Of a stretch of DNA of 64,000 bases, positions 42,192 to 52,890 are shown in pieces. Under the pieces are notes generated by a model. That model saw only the letters and a program-made list of their open reading frames with translations. It was not told where the DNA came from and did not search any database. Each line of letters begins with the position of its first letter. The first letter of the stretch is position 1. The stretch is from Oncomelania hupensis (taxonomy: Eukaryota; Mollusca; Gastropoda; Littorinimorpha; Pomatiopsidae): positions 74,153,253-74,217,252 of the forward strand of contig CM072515.1 in NCBI GenBank assembly GCA_036898135.1. The letters run 5' to 3'. The translations under genes were made by a program, and so were the position numbers.

Positions 42192-43970
42192 CTATCCTGT
42201 CCCATAACCCGAAGGTCGTAGGGGCACCACAGATGATCGTTTAACCAGCATACTCCATCTTTCTCTGTCCTCAGCAGCCCTCATGGCTTCGCTCAGTGTC
42301 AAACCAGTCCATTCTCGAATGTTGTCCTCCCACCTCTTTTTCGGTCTCCCCCTTCTTCTACCTCCTTGCACTGTGCCTTGCAGAATGGTCTTTGCAAGGC
42401 CTGATGATCTGGTGACGTGGCCATACCATCGGAGTTTCCGTTTCTTCACCACTGTGAGCAGGTCATCGTGTTGTCCAATGGCTTGTGTGATGGTCTGTCG
42501 GACTTCGTCGTTGGTGATGTGTTGGGTATAGGAAATGCACAGAAGTCTTCTGTAGCACCTCATCTCCATGCTTTGTATTCTTCGTTGGAGATCTGCTGTG
42601 AGGGTCCATGCTTCGCAAGCATATAGGAAGATGGAGATGACCAGAGAGCGCAGCAGTCTTACTTTGGAATGTAGACTGATGGTTCTGTCCTTCCAAATGG
42701 GCTTCAACCTTGTCAGGGCAGCAGTTGTTTGTGCGATCCTGGAGAGGACTTCCTGTCGAGACCCATTGTCTGACACAATGGCTCCTAAATATTTGAAGCT
42801 GTGCACTGTGTTGAGGGATTGGCCTTGTACTTTGATGTCCGTGTTGATGCCATTGGTGTTGTTGGTCATCATTTTGGTCTTCTCTGCACTTATTTCCATT
42901 CCATAAGCTCTGGAGGTGGTGTCAAGCCTCTGTACAAGCTGTTCAAGTTCTTGTTCCTCTCCAGCCAAACCATCAATATCATCCGCAAAACGAAGATTGG
43001 AGATTGCTCTGCCCCCTATGCTGACTGTGCCTTCGTGATCTGCAAGAGCATCTGACATGATGCGCTCTAGGAAGATGTTGAAGAGTGTTGGAGAGAGTAG
43101 GCATCCTTGACGCACACCGATTGTTGTTCTGAACCAGTTCCCGATGACGCTGTTATGGAGGACTGCACTGGTAGCCTTGTCATACAGGCTTTTGATGACT
43201 TCTATAATTTTAGGGCTGATGTTGTACACTTTCATGGTTGCCCATAGAGCTGCATGCCAGACTCGGTCAAATGCCTTCTTGAAGTCTATGAACACATGAT
43301 ATAGATGTTGTTGGTGCTGTAGGTATTTCTCACAGATTATTCTGAGGTTGAAAATCTGTTCAGTGGTACTTCGCCCTGCCATGAATCCTGCTTGTTCTTC
43401 AGCTATGATTTGTTCAGCTTGTGGTTTCAACCTGTTGAGTATTATTTTCAGGAGGACCTTGCTGGGATGGCTGATGAGGCTGATGGTTCGGTAATTTTCA
43501 CACTCCTGAAGGTTACCTTTTTTGGGAAGAGTGATGACAAGCGACTGGGTCCATGGTGTAGGCCATTCCCCACTCTGCCAGATCTTGTTACAGATAATGG
43601 TGAGAGCATCAGTCATCGCTTCTCCTCCTGCTTGTAGCAGTTCCGCTGGTATGTTGTCCACTCCCGCTGACTTCCATTTCTTCAGCGATTGCACTGCTGC
43701 CTCAACTTCTTCCCGGAGAATTGGGAGGATTTCTTCTTCTTCTCTGCTCTCGGGACATGCTAGAACTGATGGGTCTCCATTTGGTGTATGGTTGTAAAGG
43801 TCAGAGCAGTACTCTGTCCATCTGTCCAAGACTTCTTGTTCTTCTGTAAGGCAAATGCCTGACTTGCTTTGGATAGTGGAGACTTTGGGCTGTTTAACAC
43901 TTGTCAGCCGCTTCACAGTCTGGTAGGCCTTCTGTTGTTCTTGTTCAGATTGTTCTCTATTTCCTGGCAT
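42192..43970 (-). CDS. RTE reverse transcriptase
   Basis: 592 codons. The RT motifs occur in order: WTQSLVITLPKKGN and NYRTISLISHPSKVLLKIIL (fingers), EEQAGFMAGRSTTEQIF, HVFIDFKKAFDRVWH (palm with first Asp), GVRQGCLLSPTLFNIFLERI, then RFADDIDGLAGEEQEL with the catalytic FADD, EKTKMMTNN and SFKYLGAIVSDNG. The C-terminal region contains KKRKLRWYGHVTR and the basic RRRGRPKKRWEDN tail. It copies the element's RNA at the nicked target. The endonuclease lies upstream in another frame with a 58-base overlap, so as it stands the protein would lack its endonuclease. Confidence 0.93.
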   Translation of the reverse strand: MPGNREQSEQEQQKAYQTVKRLTSVKQPKVSTIQSKSGICLTEEQEVLDRWTEYCSDLYNHTPNGDPSVLACPESREEEEILPILREEVEAAVQSLKKWKSAGVDNIPAELLQAGGEAMTDALTIICNKIWQSGEWPTPWTQSLVITLPKKGNLQECENYRTISLISHPSKVLLKIILNRLKPQAEQIIAEEQAGFMAGRSTTEQIFNLRIICEKYLQHQQHLYHVFIDFKKAFDRVWHAALWATMKVYNISPKIIEVIKSLYDKATSAVLHNSVIGNWFRTTIGVRQGCLLSPTLFNIFLERIMSDALADHEGTVSIGGRAISNLRFADDIDGLAGEEQELEQLVQRLDTTSRAYGMEISAEKTKMMTNNTNGINTDIKVQGQSLNTVHSFKYLGAIVSDNGSRQEVLSRIAQTTAALTRLKPIWKDRTISLHSKVRLLRSLVISIFLYACEAWTLTADLQRRIQSMEMRCYRRLLCISYTQHITNDEVRQTITQAIGQHDDLLTVVKKRKLRWYGHVTRSSGLAKTILQGTVQGGRRRGRPKKRWEDNIREWTGLTLSEAMRAAEDRERWSMLVKRSSVVPLRPSGYGTG

Positions 43971-45244
43971 TGATCTTCTATCCAGTTCTCCTTTGCTGTG
44001 CGCATGCCTTTTCGGATGTCATTGTTGATTTTTCGGTAGACATCAGCTCCCTGTGAGGTGTTCTTTTTCTTTTTTAACTCTCTTCGTTTATCACACAGAT
44101 CCAAAAGTTCGGGTGTGATCCACGGCTTCTTCTTTGGTCGGTGCTTGCCAAGGATCTCAGTGGCGGCATCTGTTACAGCTGAGTTGAAGGTATTGGTCAT
44201 GGTGTTGACATCTACTTCGCCTGCCCCCAAAATAAGCAGTGGTGCAAATTTCCCTCCAATTGTGGCCTGAAATATTTTTGCCACCTCCGGGTCTTGCAGT
44301 TTGTCCAAGTCGAACTTCAGCCTAGTGCACTTTGCTGTATTTACTCTCTTCAAATGGAGCCGGAAAGACATCATCACGAGATCGTGGTCACTTCCAATGT
44401 CTGCTCCTGGAAAAGTGCGTGTCCTGCCAATGTTGATGCTTGATCTGAAGCGTTTCTTGACCATGATGTAGTCAATCTGGTTGTGATGTTCCCCGCCGGG
44501 ACTGTGCCATGTCCATCGTCTGGATTTTTTGTGGAGACCAAGCGTGTTTGCCAGTACCAGATTGTTGTATCTGGCAAACTCCAATAGCCTCAGACCCCTG
44601 TCATTTGTCTCGTTGTTGCAGTGGGGTCCGCATGTGTCTCCCCAGTTGTGGTGCGCATCTTGGCCAACCTTGGCATTCCAGTCGCCTTGCACTATGACTA
44701 TGTCCTTCTTCGGCACTTGGTCAAGGACCGCCTGTATATTTTCATAAAAATCCTCCACTTCGCTGTCTTCATAGTCTGATGTTGGGGCATAGGCCTGGAT
44801 GATGGTAATGTTGAAAGGGGTTGCTCTCAGACGGATGGTAATGAGTCTACTGGAGACTGGGCGGCAACCCATGACAGTGGCTAGAATGTTCTTGTGGACC
44901 AAGAATCCAACGCCGTGTTCGTGCCTGTCATCTCTACCGCTGAAATAGAGCTTGTGGCCTTTGTCAGTCGTTGTTTCACCTAGGCCTTTCCAGCGCAGTT
45001 CGCTGATACCTAGAACGTTCCATCGATAGTGGTCCAGCTCGTGGGCCAGTTCTTCTAATTTTCCTTCCGCAGTTAGGGTCCTGACATTCCAGGTTCCTAT
45101 GACGATGTTGTTTCTCGTGCGGATCTTGCTAATTTGTCCATCAGTAGCATACTTTTCACCTCCGTCCTGGTGGCCAACGGAAGGCGCGGTCCTTGTTCCG
45201 GGCGACGACCGATCCGGCATGGAATTAGTGGATAGCCTCATCAT
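43913..45244 (-). CDS. RTE apurinic-type endonuclease
   Basis: The first ATG codons of the frame are at 45,244 and 45,241; upstream codons use TTG. Endonuclease motifs are intact: NIVIGTWNVRTL, LGISELRWKG with the catalytic Glu, IIQAYAPTSD, IVQGDWNAKVG with Asp and Asn, QIDYIMV and IGSDHDLVMM with the Asp-His pair. In RTE elements this domain nicks target DNA to prime reverse transcription. BovB-derived sequences annotated as craniofacial development protein 2 have the same domain. The frame runs past the RT start in another frame, and the switch lies in an AAC/AAG-rich run at about 43,935. This suggests a one-base indel rather than programmed frameshifting. Confidence 0.92.
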   Translation of the reverse strand: MMRLSTNSMPDRSSPGTRTAPSVGHQDGGEKYATDGQISKIRTRNNIVIGTWNVRTLTAEGKLEELAHELDHYRWNVLGISELRWKGLGETTTDKGHKLYFSGRDDRHEHGVGFLVHKNILATVMGCRPVSSRLITIRLRATPFNITIIQAYAPTSDYEDSEVEDFYENIQAVLDQVPKKDIVIVQGDWNAKVGQDAHHNWGDTCGPHCNNETNDRGLRLLEFARYNNLVLANTLGLHKKSRRWTWHSPGGEHHNQIDYIMVKKRFRSSINIGRTRTFPGADIGSDHDLVMMSFRLHLKRVNTAKCTRLKFDLDKLQDPEVAKIFQATIGGKFAPLLILGAGEVDVNTMTNTFNSAVTDAATEILGKHRPKKKPWITPELLDLCDKRRELKKKKNTSQGADVYRKINNDIRKGMRTAKENWIEDQCQEIENNLNKNNRRPTRL

Positions 45245-45444
45245 GTGTTGTGTCTTGGGCAAAAAAGACCTGGCAGGGCCCAATCCTCTCCAGGCTGTTG
45301 GCCACAGCCGAAATCCACGAATACAGTGTGGCTCGCCTTGGCCCTGAGCACGTGGTCGTTGAACCTGTAGTAACGTGAGGTTCCTCCGCCCTGGCCGGTG
45401 ACTTCTGTGTAGAAGACTTTCGCCCAGTGATGCCGTGCTAACAT
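45241..45444 (-). CDS. RTE 5' small open frame (possible ORF1)
   Basis: A frame of about 67 codons begins with ATG at 45,444 and overlaps the start of the endonuclease frame by a few bases. It contains HHWAKVFYTEVTGQGGG and FVDFGCGQQPGEDW. The same frame is open in the otherwise wrecked copy at 5167-5370. No domain is recognised. Some RTE elements have a short ORF1 in this position, but coding is not proven here. Confidence 0.4.
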   Translation of the reverse strand: MLARHHWAKVFYTEVTGQGGGTSRYYRFNDHVLRAKASHTVFVDFGCGQQPGEDWALPGLFCPRHNT

Positions 45445-46074
45445 CACCCCTGTTAGTCGCCTCTTACGACACGCCGGGAAACGTTGGGTTCATTCTATTT
45501 GCCCGAACCCACAGAGCATAACCAGCCAGTCACTGGAAATTTAGTGCTTTAAATTCCCACTGTCGCTGTCTTTCTCATTTGCTCTTTCTCATTCCTGCTC
45601 TGTTCTATCAATCTGCTATACTATCGTCTTCTTCGCTAGACCAGTCTCCTAACTTTTTTCTTGAAAACTCTTCCGGGACAAGACTCCTTATTTGTGTATG
45701 AGGTCTGTTGGATCAGCTTGGGGATATTGGACGCTTTCTGCCGGGTGGTCACTAGGGCTTTCTATGATGTTATTATTTAGCAATGTAGGCATTTTATATG
45801 TATGCGTTTTGTTGATAATTTATAACGATGTTTGTATTCTATTTTGTTTTTGTAAACGGGGGTTCGATAAGTTGGGGTGAAGCCTCAGCCGTCCCCTGCG
45901 TGGGATGTCTTTATTGTAAAGTGACTGGCTGGTTAAGAGCTTTCGGTTTTACCACTAGGGCTGTTTCGGCAGGTCTTTTATGCGGATCGGGGGTTGTCCG
46001 GTCCTGATTTGGCTCGGAAGAGTCCGCTGGACCTAAAGCAATAATAATGTAATGTAATGTAACCACCACAAATA

Positions 46075-46075
46075 T

Positions 46076-46149
<74 letters not shown>
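46075..46149. repeat. (ATC)n microsatellite
   Basis: About 25 ATC triplets at the end of the family-A repeat. Confidence 0.96.
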
Positions 46150-46946
46150 TACCACTACCACCATGGCCACCACCAGCATCATCGTCGTCCTCATCTTGCC
46201 TCACCTCTTCCAACCACACATTCACCAAAGCCACGATGAACATAGCCAGCTTATTTTCTTGCCGTTTTATCGCTTAATAGGTAATTTTAATACAAACATT
46301 CACGTAGAGAAAAAAAAGATACTTCTTTAAAACGTCACGTTGCTTTATGTTAAATAAAATGTTACTTGTATTCATATTACAAAATACGGAAACACTGAAG
46401 AGTACAATGTAGCACGAGAACTACAATAGTCACACTATCTCCAACATTTCAACAAATTCTAGCAGTCGTAGTTAAATTGGAATCTGCAGTTTGATGGTTT
46501 ATTTTTACCAATAACATCCAAGTTACTGAGAATTTCCCAAAAAAGTTGAACATGAAGAGGTCTTTTTTTTTTTTTTTTTTTTTAAGTACAAAATCTTCCG
46601 ATTGCAGTGGTCATATTTAAAAAAACAAACAACACACACACAATCACGGACACAAACATATTTACCATATTACAATTTATTGATAAAATAATCATCCTTG
46701 GAATCCATTAATCTACCTTTATGGTTTCCACAATGACCAGTAATAAATATTTTTTATTTGTTGCAAAATAATACAAAGTTACATTGTTACAACAATTTAC
46801 TTTAAAATGTTATTACTGCTTTAAACATAATACATTATATTAAGCTGAAGTTATTACTGTTTTAACAGAGTAAGCTTACATTATTATAAGCTTAGGTTAC
46901 ATCGCTACACTTTACATGCTACAGTTTAAGCTATTGATACAAGATA
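46150..46946. other. Unassigned AT-rich sequence
   Basis: No gene was recognised. A T homopolymer of about 25 bases lies at 46,560-46,584, and a short CA run at about 46,633. Confidence 0.4.
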
Positions 46947-47376
46947 TTGCTACGGCTTGTTGTTGTTGTTGTTTCTTTAATTTAACGTCTATTCACCTTA
47001 GTGATTTTAGACTTGATGGGAGCAGGGGGAAATATTAAACAAATAATGAATGGTCATAATGAAGCAAAAAAGGGATTAAACAAAGTACACAAAACTGAAC
47101 AATTAAACAATCAAATTTGTGAAATAATTAGAAATTATACAAATTACATCCAATATAACTACTAACCAATCCTTGTAAAATAATCTTCATGATTTACAGG
47201 ATCCAGCGGGCTGTAATAAGCCGAATCAGGATCATTATATCTCATATAATTATGTAATTCAATGTTCTGAATTTATACATATATAATATTCCATGTTCTT
47301 AATTTATCCTTCATAGAAACAATCTATTAGATCTAGTAAATAATCTGTACTGACTGTTGTTGTTGTTTTTTTTTTT

Positions 47377-50300
47377 TTACAAAAAACATCCAACAGGACT
47401 GTATATTAATGATTTTGCAATTGATATCCAGTAAATAATATTTTTATCCTGAATATTTCGAATATGTTGTGGAATATATTGCGCAATTGCACTGCATTCA
47501 TTAATGAGATGATTAATAGAAATTGCTTGTTTGCAAATGCAAGCAACTTCCTTACAGTATTTTGTCCTCCACGAGTTCAAAGCAAGACGATATGCTAAAC
47601 TGATAACAGTCCGCGAGGAATGTAACATTCCATTATATAATTTAATGCAAGGAATTTTATTTTTTATAGTTTTCTCAATTATACGATATACTTCATTTTT
47701 GGAGAATGGAATATCGAGCTGAAGAACAGTACTTCCATTTTTTGCCCCTTTTTTTGCAATCCTATCAGCCCAGTCATTATGATTTAATCCGCTATGAGAT
47801 GGTATCCAGCAAAATTGAACATTTGTTCCATTTATGATTAAACTATGAATAAGATATTTAATTTCATCTATAATATAACAGCCTTCTTTATTAGAATTTG
47901 AATCCAAAGTTTGTAAAACTGATTTAGAATCAACACAAAATAATATATTGAGAAAGTCAGTGTGTAAACTAATGATTTTATTCAATGCCATAAGTATAGC
48001 AATAAGTTCTGCAGTAAATATTGAATGCCCTTTCCCTAAAAAGTAAGCCTCGTTAACTTTTAAAGCAGGTATAACATAACCTGCTCCTGTTTCACCTGAT
48101 TCTAAAACAGAACCATCAGTATAAATTTGTAGGTAAGAATAATATTTTTCATAGATACGTTCCTTTGCTTCTGCTGCTAATAAAATGCTGTTTTCCTGTT
48201 TTCTTAATTCAGAATAGTCTATGTCAAAATTTGCTCTTTGAAGTTCCCAATTAGGTATAGGTATTTGGGAAATTATGTTTGAATCGATTTTACAATTTAA
48301 ATTAGATTCGTTCATGAGATCATTTGTATACGTTAAAATAGTCTGTAAATAATTAATACCCTGTGCTCTTTTGGGAAAATGTAAATCAGAGCGTATTTCT
48401 AATTCTGAATCTGTGAAATTTTCAACTGCAGATGCCCTCACTATATATTTAGCACATGATAATTTTCTCCATTCATGTAATGGTAATACACCTGCAGCGT
48501 TATAAGCATCAGATGTTTTTGTGTGTATTGGAACACCCATAGCCATTTTAATTGCTTTGCTATCCATACTTTGAAGTAATTTTAATAAGTATTTTGGAGC
48601 AGAGAAGTATACCTCTTGGCCATATGTTAATTTAGATCGAACAAGCATGCACACCAGGTGAATCAAATTTTGTGTATCTTGTCCCCATTTTTGATAACTT
48701 ACAATCTTTATTAAATTTAAACTTTTAATAGCCTTTTGCAACAAATAATGTATATGTTTCTTCCAACTTAAATTTGCTGTAAAATAAACGCCAAGAAATT
48801 TAACTTCATTTACATATTGCAATTCTTCATTACCAATATAAAATTTCGGTAACAGTTTTGGACCAGTTCCTTTATTAAATAATAACATATTTGTTTTTTC
48901 TTTTGACAATTCAAGTCCATTTACTTTTATGTATAAGTGAATATTATTTAATTCATTCTGATACACATTCTGAATATGTTTTATTTCAAATAAAGATGTT
49001 TTTCTTTTTAAAGAGACATTTATCCACATTGCAATATCATCTGCATATTGAACTAAAGTTATTTGTTTACCTACATGTTGAGGCAAGTCATATAACAATA
49101 TATTAAATAATAAAGGTGATATTATTGACCCTTGTGGTATGCCCATATTAATATTATAAGCTGAGGATTAAGAGTTGCCTACCTTTGTTATTATTTTTCT
49201 TCCATTTAGGAAATCTTTAATATATTTAAAAATATTGCCAGAAAGGCCTATATTTTTTAGCTTGTATAAAAGTCGAGCGTGCCATACTCGATCATACGCT
49301 TTTTTCACATCAAAGAAAGTGGCCAATATATTTTTCCTTCGAGAAAATTGCTTCTTAACTTGTGTGGTTAATTTAACTAAGTGATCTACTGTTGACCTAC
49401 CTTTTTTAAAACCAGCCTGATTCGTTGGTATTATTTTATTTTTGTTGCAATAATATGATAATCTATTTAATATTATTTTTTCCATTATTTTACCAGCATG
49501 TGATGTAAGTGCAATAGGACGATAACTTGAAGATTCATGTCGATTTTTTCCTGCTTTTAATAGTGGTACTATTATTGATGTTTTCCATAAATCGGGTAAA
49601 ATATTATCCTCCCAGCACTTATTAATAATTGTATGAAAATGATGTATCCATGGTAATGGTAGATGATTTAATAAAGTATATGACAAGCCATCTGGACCAA
49701 ATGCAGATTTCTTATTACCAAGATTTTTGATTGCATCTTTTACCTCCGATAATGTAATTTTTGAATTCATATACAAAGCATTATCTGGATTAGGATCTTT
49801 ATAAAATTCTGATGTTTCTTCAGTTTGCGTTTTTGTTAATTCTTCTTGAGTAAGACTGCTGGTGTTGCTTGCATTTGCAAACATTTTACAAAATTCTTCT
49901 GCTTTATCTTTTGGAGAAGAAAATATTTTATTCATAATTTTTATTGGACATTTTGGTAACTGAAATCCATTTTTCATTTCATTAACTTTTTTCCAAACAT
50001 TATTTGCATCACTTGGACTTGATATTTCTTTAGTGCAAAAGTTTTCCCAGTGTTGTTTTTTTGCTACTGCAATTATCTTGTTACAATTAAGTTTTGCAAT
50101 TTTCATTTCTCTGTGCGCAGAAACAGACCTGTATTTTATCCACCTTTTGTATGTATTCTTTTTTAATTTAACTGCATCTGCACAAGCACTATTCCACCAA
50201 ATATTACCTTGATGTTTTTTCTTTAAAGAACCCCTCTTTATAGGTATGGAATTGTTCGCTGCTGAAATTATTGTATTTGTGAACATTGTACAAAGTGCAT

Positions 50301-51107
50301 TAATGTCTCCATTATCAATAAAATGTTTTTCAGAATTCAATAAATACATTTGATATTGATTCCAGTCTGCACGATCATATATATATTTAGGAATAACATC
50401 ATTTTCTACTTGAATATCTGGTTTTTCATTTATGTGGTCACAATTGGAAGATGATCGCTGCCTAAGGAATCAATTTCTACATCCCATGTGCTGTCTATAG
50501 CCAAATCAGGTGATACGAATGTTAGATCAATTGCAGAAGCCTGTTGTGTTTCTACATCAGGAATCCTTGTTATTTTACCATCATTCAAAAATACAAGACC
50601 AGAAATGATAATATTATCAATAAAAAGGTTATTAGTATTATACTGACATCCGTTATCCCAAAGTGATGAATGGGCATTAAAATCACCAACAATAATCCAT
50701 TTATCATTTTTATCAACTAGTTTTAACCATTCAGTGTTGATATCATCTGGACCCGTAGGATAGTAAACTGACACAATATTAATATTCAACTGACTGTGAA
50801 TTTTCACCTTTAGGGCCACAGAATATACATTATATAAATCTTTTGGAACTATAGATTGACAAGGGACATAATCTAAATCATTTCTTATATATATTGCAAC
50901 TTTAACTTTTGTAATATTTTTTATGTATTGTATTACTGGTGGGAAAAAATAACCTTCAATGTTAGGAAGTTTTTTTTTATTTACATTTAATGACTGCAGT
51001 GCAAGAACGTGATGTTGTTTTGTTGTTAGATATTGCTTTAAAAGATTTATATTTGTAGATATGGACCTACAATTCCACTGAAATACACTAAATTTGTCTT
51101 CTACCAT
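47377..51107 (-). pseudogene. LINE ORF2: endonuclease, RT and RNase H, two lesions
   Basis: The first ATG in frame is at 51,107. Endonuclease (51,107-50,430): FQWNCRSIS, IVGDFNAHSSLWD, SAIDLTFVSPD, SLGSDHLPI; the usual Glu of the second motif reads Gln-Ser (LALQS). Near 50,435 a one-base frameshift interrupts it. RT (50,349-49,168, then 49,146 on): SYRPIALTSHAGKIMEKIIL, NQAGFKKGRSTVDHL, FFDVKKAYDRVWH, an in-frame TAA at about 49,168, then GIPQGSIISPLLFN, QYADDIAMW and VKFLGVYF. RNase H: LQIYTDGSVLESGETGAGY, FTAELIAI, CVDSKSVLQ, IPSHSGLNHNDWADRIA, with all acidic residues in place. Both RT parts share one frame. Confidence 0.92.
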
Positions 51108-51152
51108 TAATTCAACTTGAAATTTGAAAGTCACACGTGGGAGTGTTATACA

Positions 51153-51956
51153 TCACTGTAAGACATTTCTGTAATTCGTGGATATTTTCAGTGCTCCTTT
51201 TAGATTTGGATGAATGCAATCCTTATACAAAGATCTATTTGCAGCCCCTGTCTTGGTGATAAAGAGATTGTTATTGTCTACAAATTGGACGAACTCCTTG
51301 TCACAAGCTGCTCTAAGCGCTGCATTGGATGCATCAGCTTTCTTCCTCAGCTGACCTCTTGGAGGAACAATACAAGACATGTGAACGTGTGCTGTAGTGA
51401 ATTTTCCTTTGACTGCTTGAATCAACTGTAGCCAGTCTTTCATACTGATGCTTTTTAACCTACAGCTGTTCACACCAACATGAATGGTGATATGTTTTAT
51501 TTCATTGTTTGATGCTTGGTCATCTAACCACTGTACCACATCATGAATACTCAAACCAGATATGCAGATTAATTGTGTCTTAACTGCACCAACAACAAAG
51601 TCTTCTGGTTTGAGTCCACGCAGTACTGAATCTCCTATGATCAGATGTTCTGTTGTTTTTTCCACCTTCTGGTCTTGCAGGCGCTGAAACGAACTGACAT
51701 TGTGACTGTTGGATTTCTTCATTTTAGCAGATTCGTCTTTATTTTCCTCATTTTTTTTGCAACCAACATTTTTTTCTGTTGATAACTTCTTTCCTTCTGT
51801 TGCAGTGTTTACTTTTGTAACGTCTTTATTACATCGATGCAACTTGAAGAGAAGACGCTCTGCATTGTCACGCTCTTGGGATTGCAAACTTGCGTCAGTT
51901 GAATCCGTCTGAAAGAAACCCTTATAGATGAAGAAACAAACTGTCAATGTTTGCAT
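51153..51956 (-). CDS. SGNH/GDSL-esterase-like protein of the LINE
   Basis: 267 codons, ATG at 51,956. The N-terminal 100 residues are Lys/Glu/Asn-rich and low in complexity. A domain with SGNH-hydrolase blocks follows: LIIGDSVLRGL (Ser of block I), a central ISGLSIHDVVQWL, HITIHVGVNSC (Gly-x-Asn block), and KDCIHPNLKG near the end (Asp-x-x-His). Esterase domains of this kind are known in ORF1 proteins of some CR1/L2-type LINEs; here the partner ORF2 carries RNase H. It overlaps the zinc-knuckle frame by 35 bases in another frame, so it may be a separate ORF or the displaced second half of one long ORF1. Confidence 0.82.
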   Translation of the reverse strand: MQTLTVCFFIYKGFFQTDSTDASLQSQERDNAERLLFKLHRCNKDVTKVNTATEGKKLSTEKNVGCKKNEENKDESAKMKKSNSHNVSSFQRLQDQKVEKTTEHLIIGDSVLRGLKPEDFVVGAVKTQLICISGLSIHDVVQWLDDQASNNEIKHITIHVGVNSCRLKSISMKDWLQLIQAVKGKFTTAHVHMSCIVPPRGQLRKKADASNAALRAACDKEFVQFVDNNNLFITKTGAANRSLYKDCIHPNLKGALKISTNYRNVLQ

Positions 51957-52890
51957 CTTGCTTGTTAAGTAAAGGTATTGCTAACTTTTCCACAAAATCT
52001 GTGAAGGATGGAGCTGAAGGAGAAGTTGATTGGGCAACTGCTTGAGCATAGGTTTTCTTATTTGTTGTTTTAATTGATTCTGTTCTCACTTTGGCAATTG
52101 CCTCTTGCAAGCTCATGTAGGTTCTTGATTTCTCCCTGAGTGCATTTTTCAGCAATAACTTTTTTTCGCAACCGTGATACGCTGCTGAGTGCTCTCCTCC
52201 ACAATTGATACAATGAGGCTTGAAGGTCTTGCATTTGCTTCTTTCATGCTGACCTCCACATCTGCAACAGCGTTGTTTTGCGTAGCAGTCCTTCAGTGTA
52301 TGATTTAGTCTCTGACATCGTGTACATCGCAATACTGGGGGACAATATGGGTACACTTTATAAGACTTTTCTCCAACTTTTAACAATGTGGGCAATTTGT
52401 CTGTAGCAAATACGATCCTTGTGATGATTTTATTGTTCTTTTTTGTGACAATGTGTTTGTATTTAATGATGAAGTCATTTTTGTTCAAGGCATGCTTGTT
52501 TTCTAAGTCAAAAATTACCCCTTCAGTTTTTACAGTTGGGATGAAGCATTTCACTTGAGCACCTCCAATATTGGTTATTGATAATAATTTTTCTTGTTGT
52601 TTCAGATTTACACATTGAACATACACATCTCCATTTCGCAGTTTTCTAGCAGATACAACATCGCCAATAATGCCATGAAATGGAAACTTGTTTGAAATTG
52701 GAAGTTTTGTTAATGTGACAGTTCCAGTGTGTTTATCGTGAACAATTGCAGGGAATGTTTGTTTATTCACTGTTTCTTTATCATATTTTAAAGTGATTTC
52801 TTTTCCAGGTGTTGTAACAATATACTGATTTTCATTTTCCTTAACAAGTGATGTTCTGTCAATATTAAATTTTTTTCGAAAACTCTGCAT
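51922..52890 (-). CDS. LINE ORF1-like zinc-knuckle protein
   Basis: 322 codons, ATG at 52,890, downstream of an approximately 610-bp 5' UTR. The N-terminal half is Lys-rich, and I do not recognise its fold. Three consecutive CCHC-type knuckles follow: CTRCQRLNHTLKDC, CCRCGGQHERSKC and CINCGGEHSAAYHGC. Such ORF1 proteins bind element RNA and form the ribonucleoprotein in I/Jockey-type LINEs. The frame ends in SLFLHL just after the ATG of the esterase frame. A stop-restart or a one-base frameshift could connect the two. Confidence 0.88.
   Translation of the reverse strand: MQSFRKKFNIDRTSLVKENENQYIVTTPGKEITLKYDKETVNKQTFPAIVHDKHTGTVTLTKLPISNKFPFHGIIGDVVSARKLRNGDVYVQCVNLKQQEKLLSITNIGGAQVKCFIPTVKTEGVIFDLENKHALNKNDFIIKYKHIVTKKNNKIITRIVFATDKLPTLLKVGEKSYKVYPYCPPVLRCTRCQRLNHTLKDCYAKQRCCRCGGQHERSKCKTFKPHCINCGGEHSAAYHGCEKKLLLKNALREKSRTYMSLQEAIAKVRTESIKTTNKKTYAQAVAQSTSPSAPSFTDFVEKLAIPLLNKQDANIDSLFLHL

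Larger units (their letters stand above)
42180..45532 (-). mobile_element. RTE-type LINE, nearly complete
   Basis: A 3,353-bp element flanked by an 11-bp target duplication CTGGAAATTTA (42,169-42,179 and 45,533-45,543). It lies on the minus strand. Its order is a small 5' open frame, apurinic-type endonuclease, reverse transcriptase, a basic C-terminal tail, almost no 3' UTR, and a (GGATA)n tail. Size, endonuclease-RT layout without RNase H and short tandem 3' tail fit the RTE clade. One frameshift separates endonuclease from RT; otherwise both are open. Confidence 0.93.
42118..46066 (+). mobile_element. Dispersed repeat family A, split by the RTE LINE
   Basis: Bases 42,118-42,179 (GGTGCCGGGGGTTTCAGTAT onward) and 45,533-46,066 join into one sequence that is collinear with the minus-strand repeat at 62,385-63,015. 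The right end, GAGTCCGCTGGACCTAAAGC, is followed by an AATAAT and (ATGTA)n tail. It therefore looks like the 3' end of a LINE or a SINE. It shares the CCGCTGGAYC end motif with the 3' UTR of the LINE at 46,961-53,502. Confidence 0.8.

Noticed and set aside
43913..43970. Programmed ribosomal frameshift in the RTE element
   Set aside because: There is no convincing slippery heptamer plus structure. RTE elements normally have one continuous frame, so a single indel is simpler.
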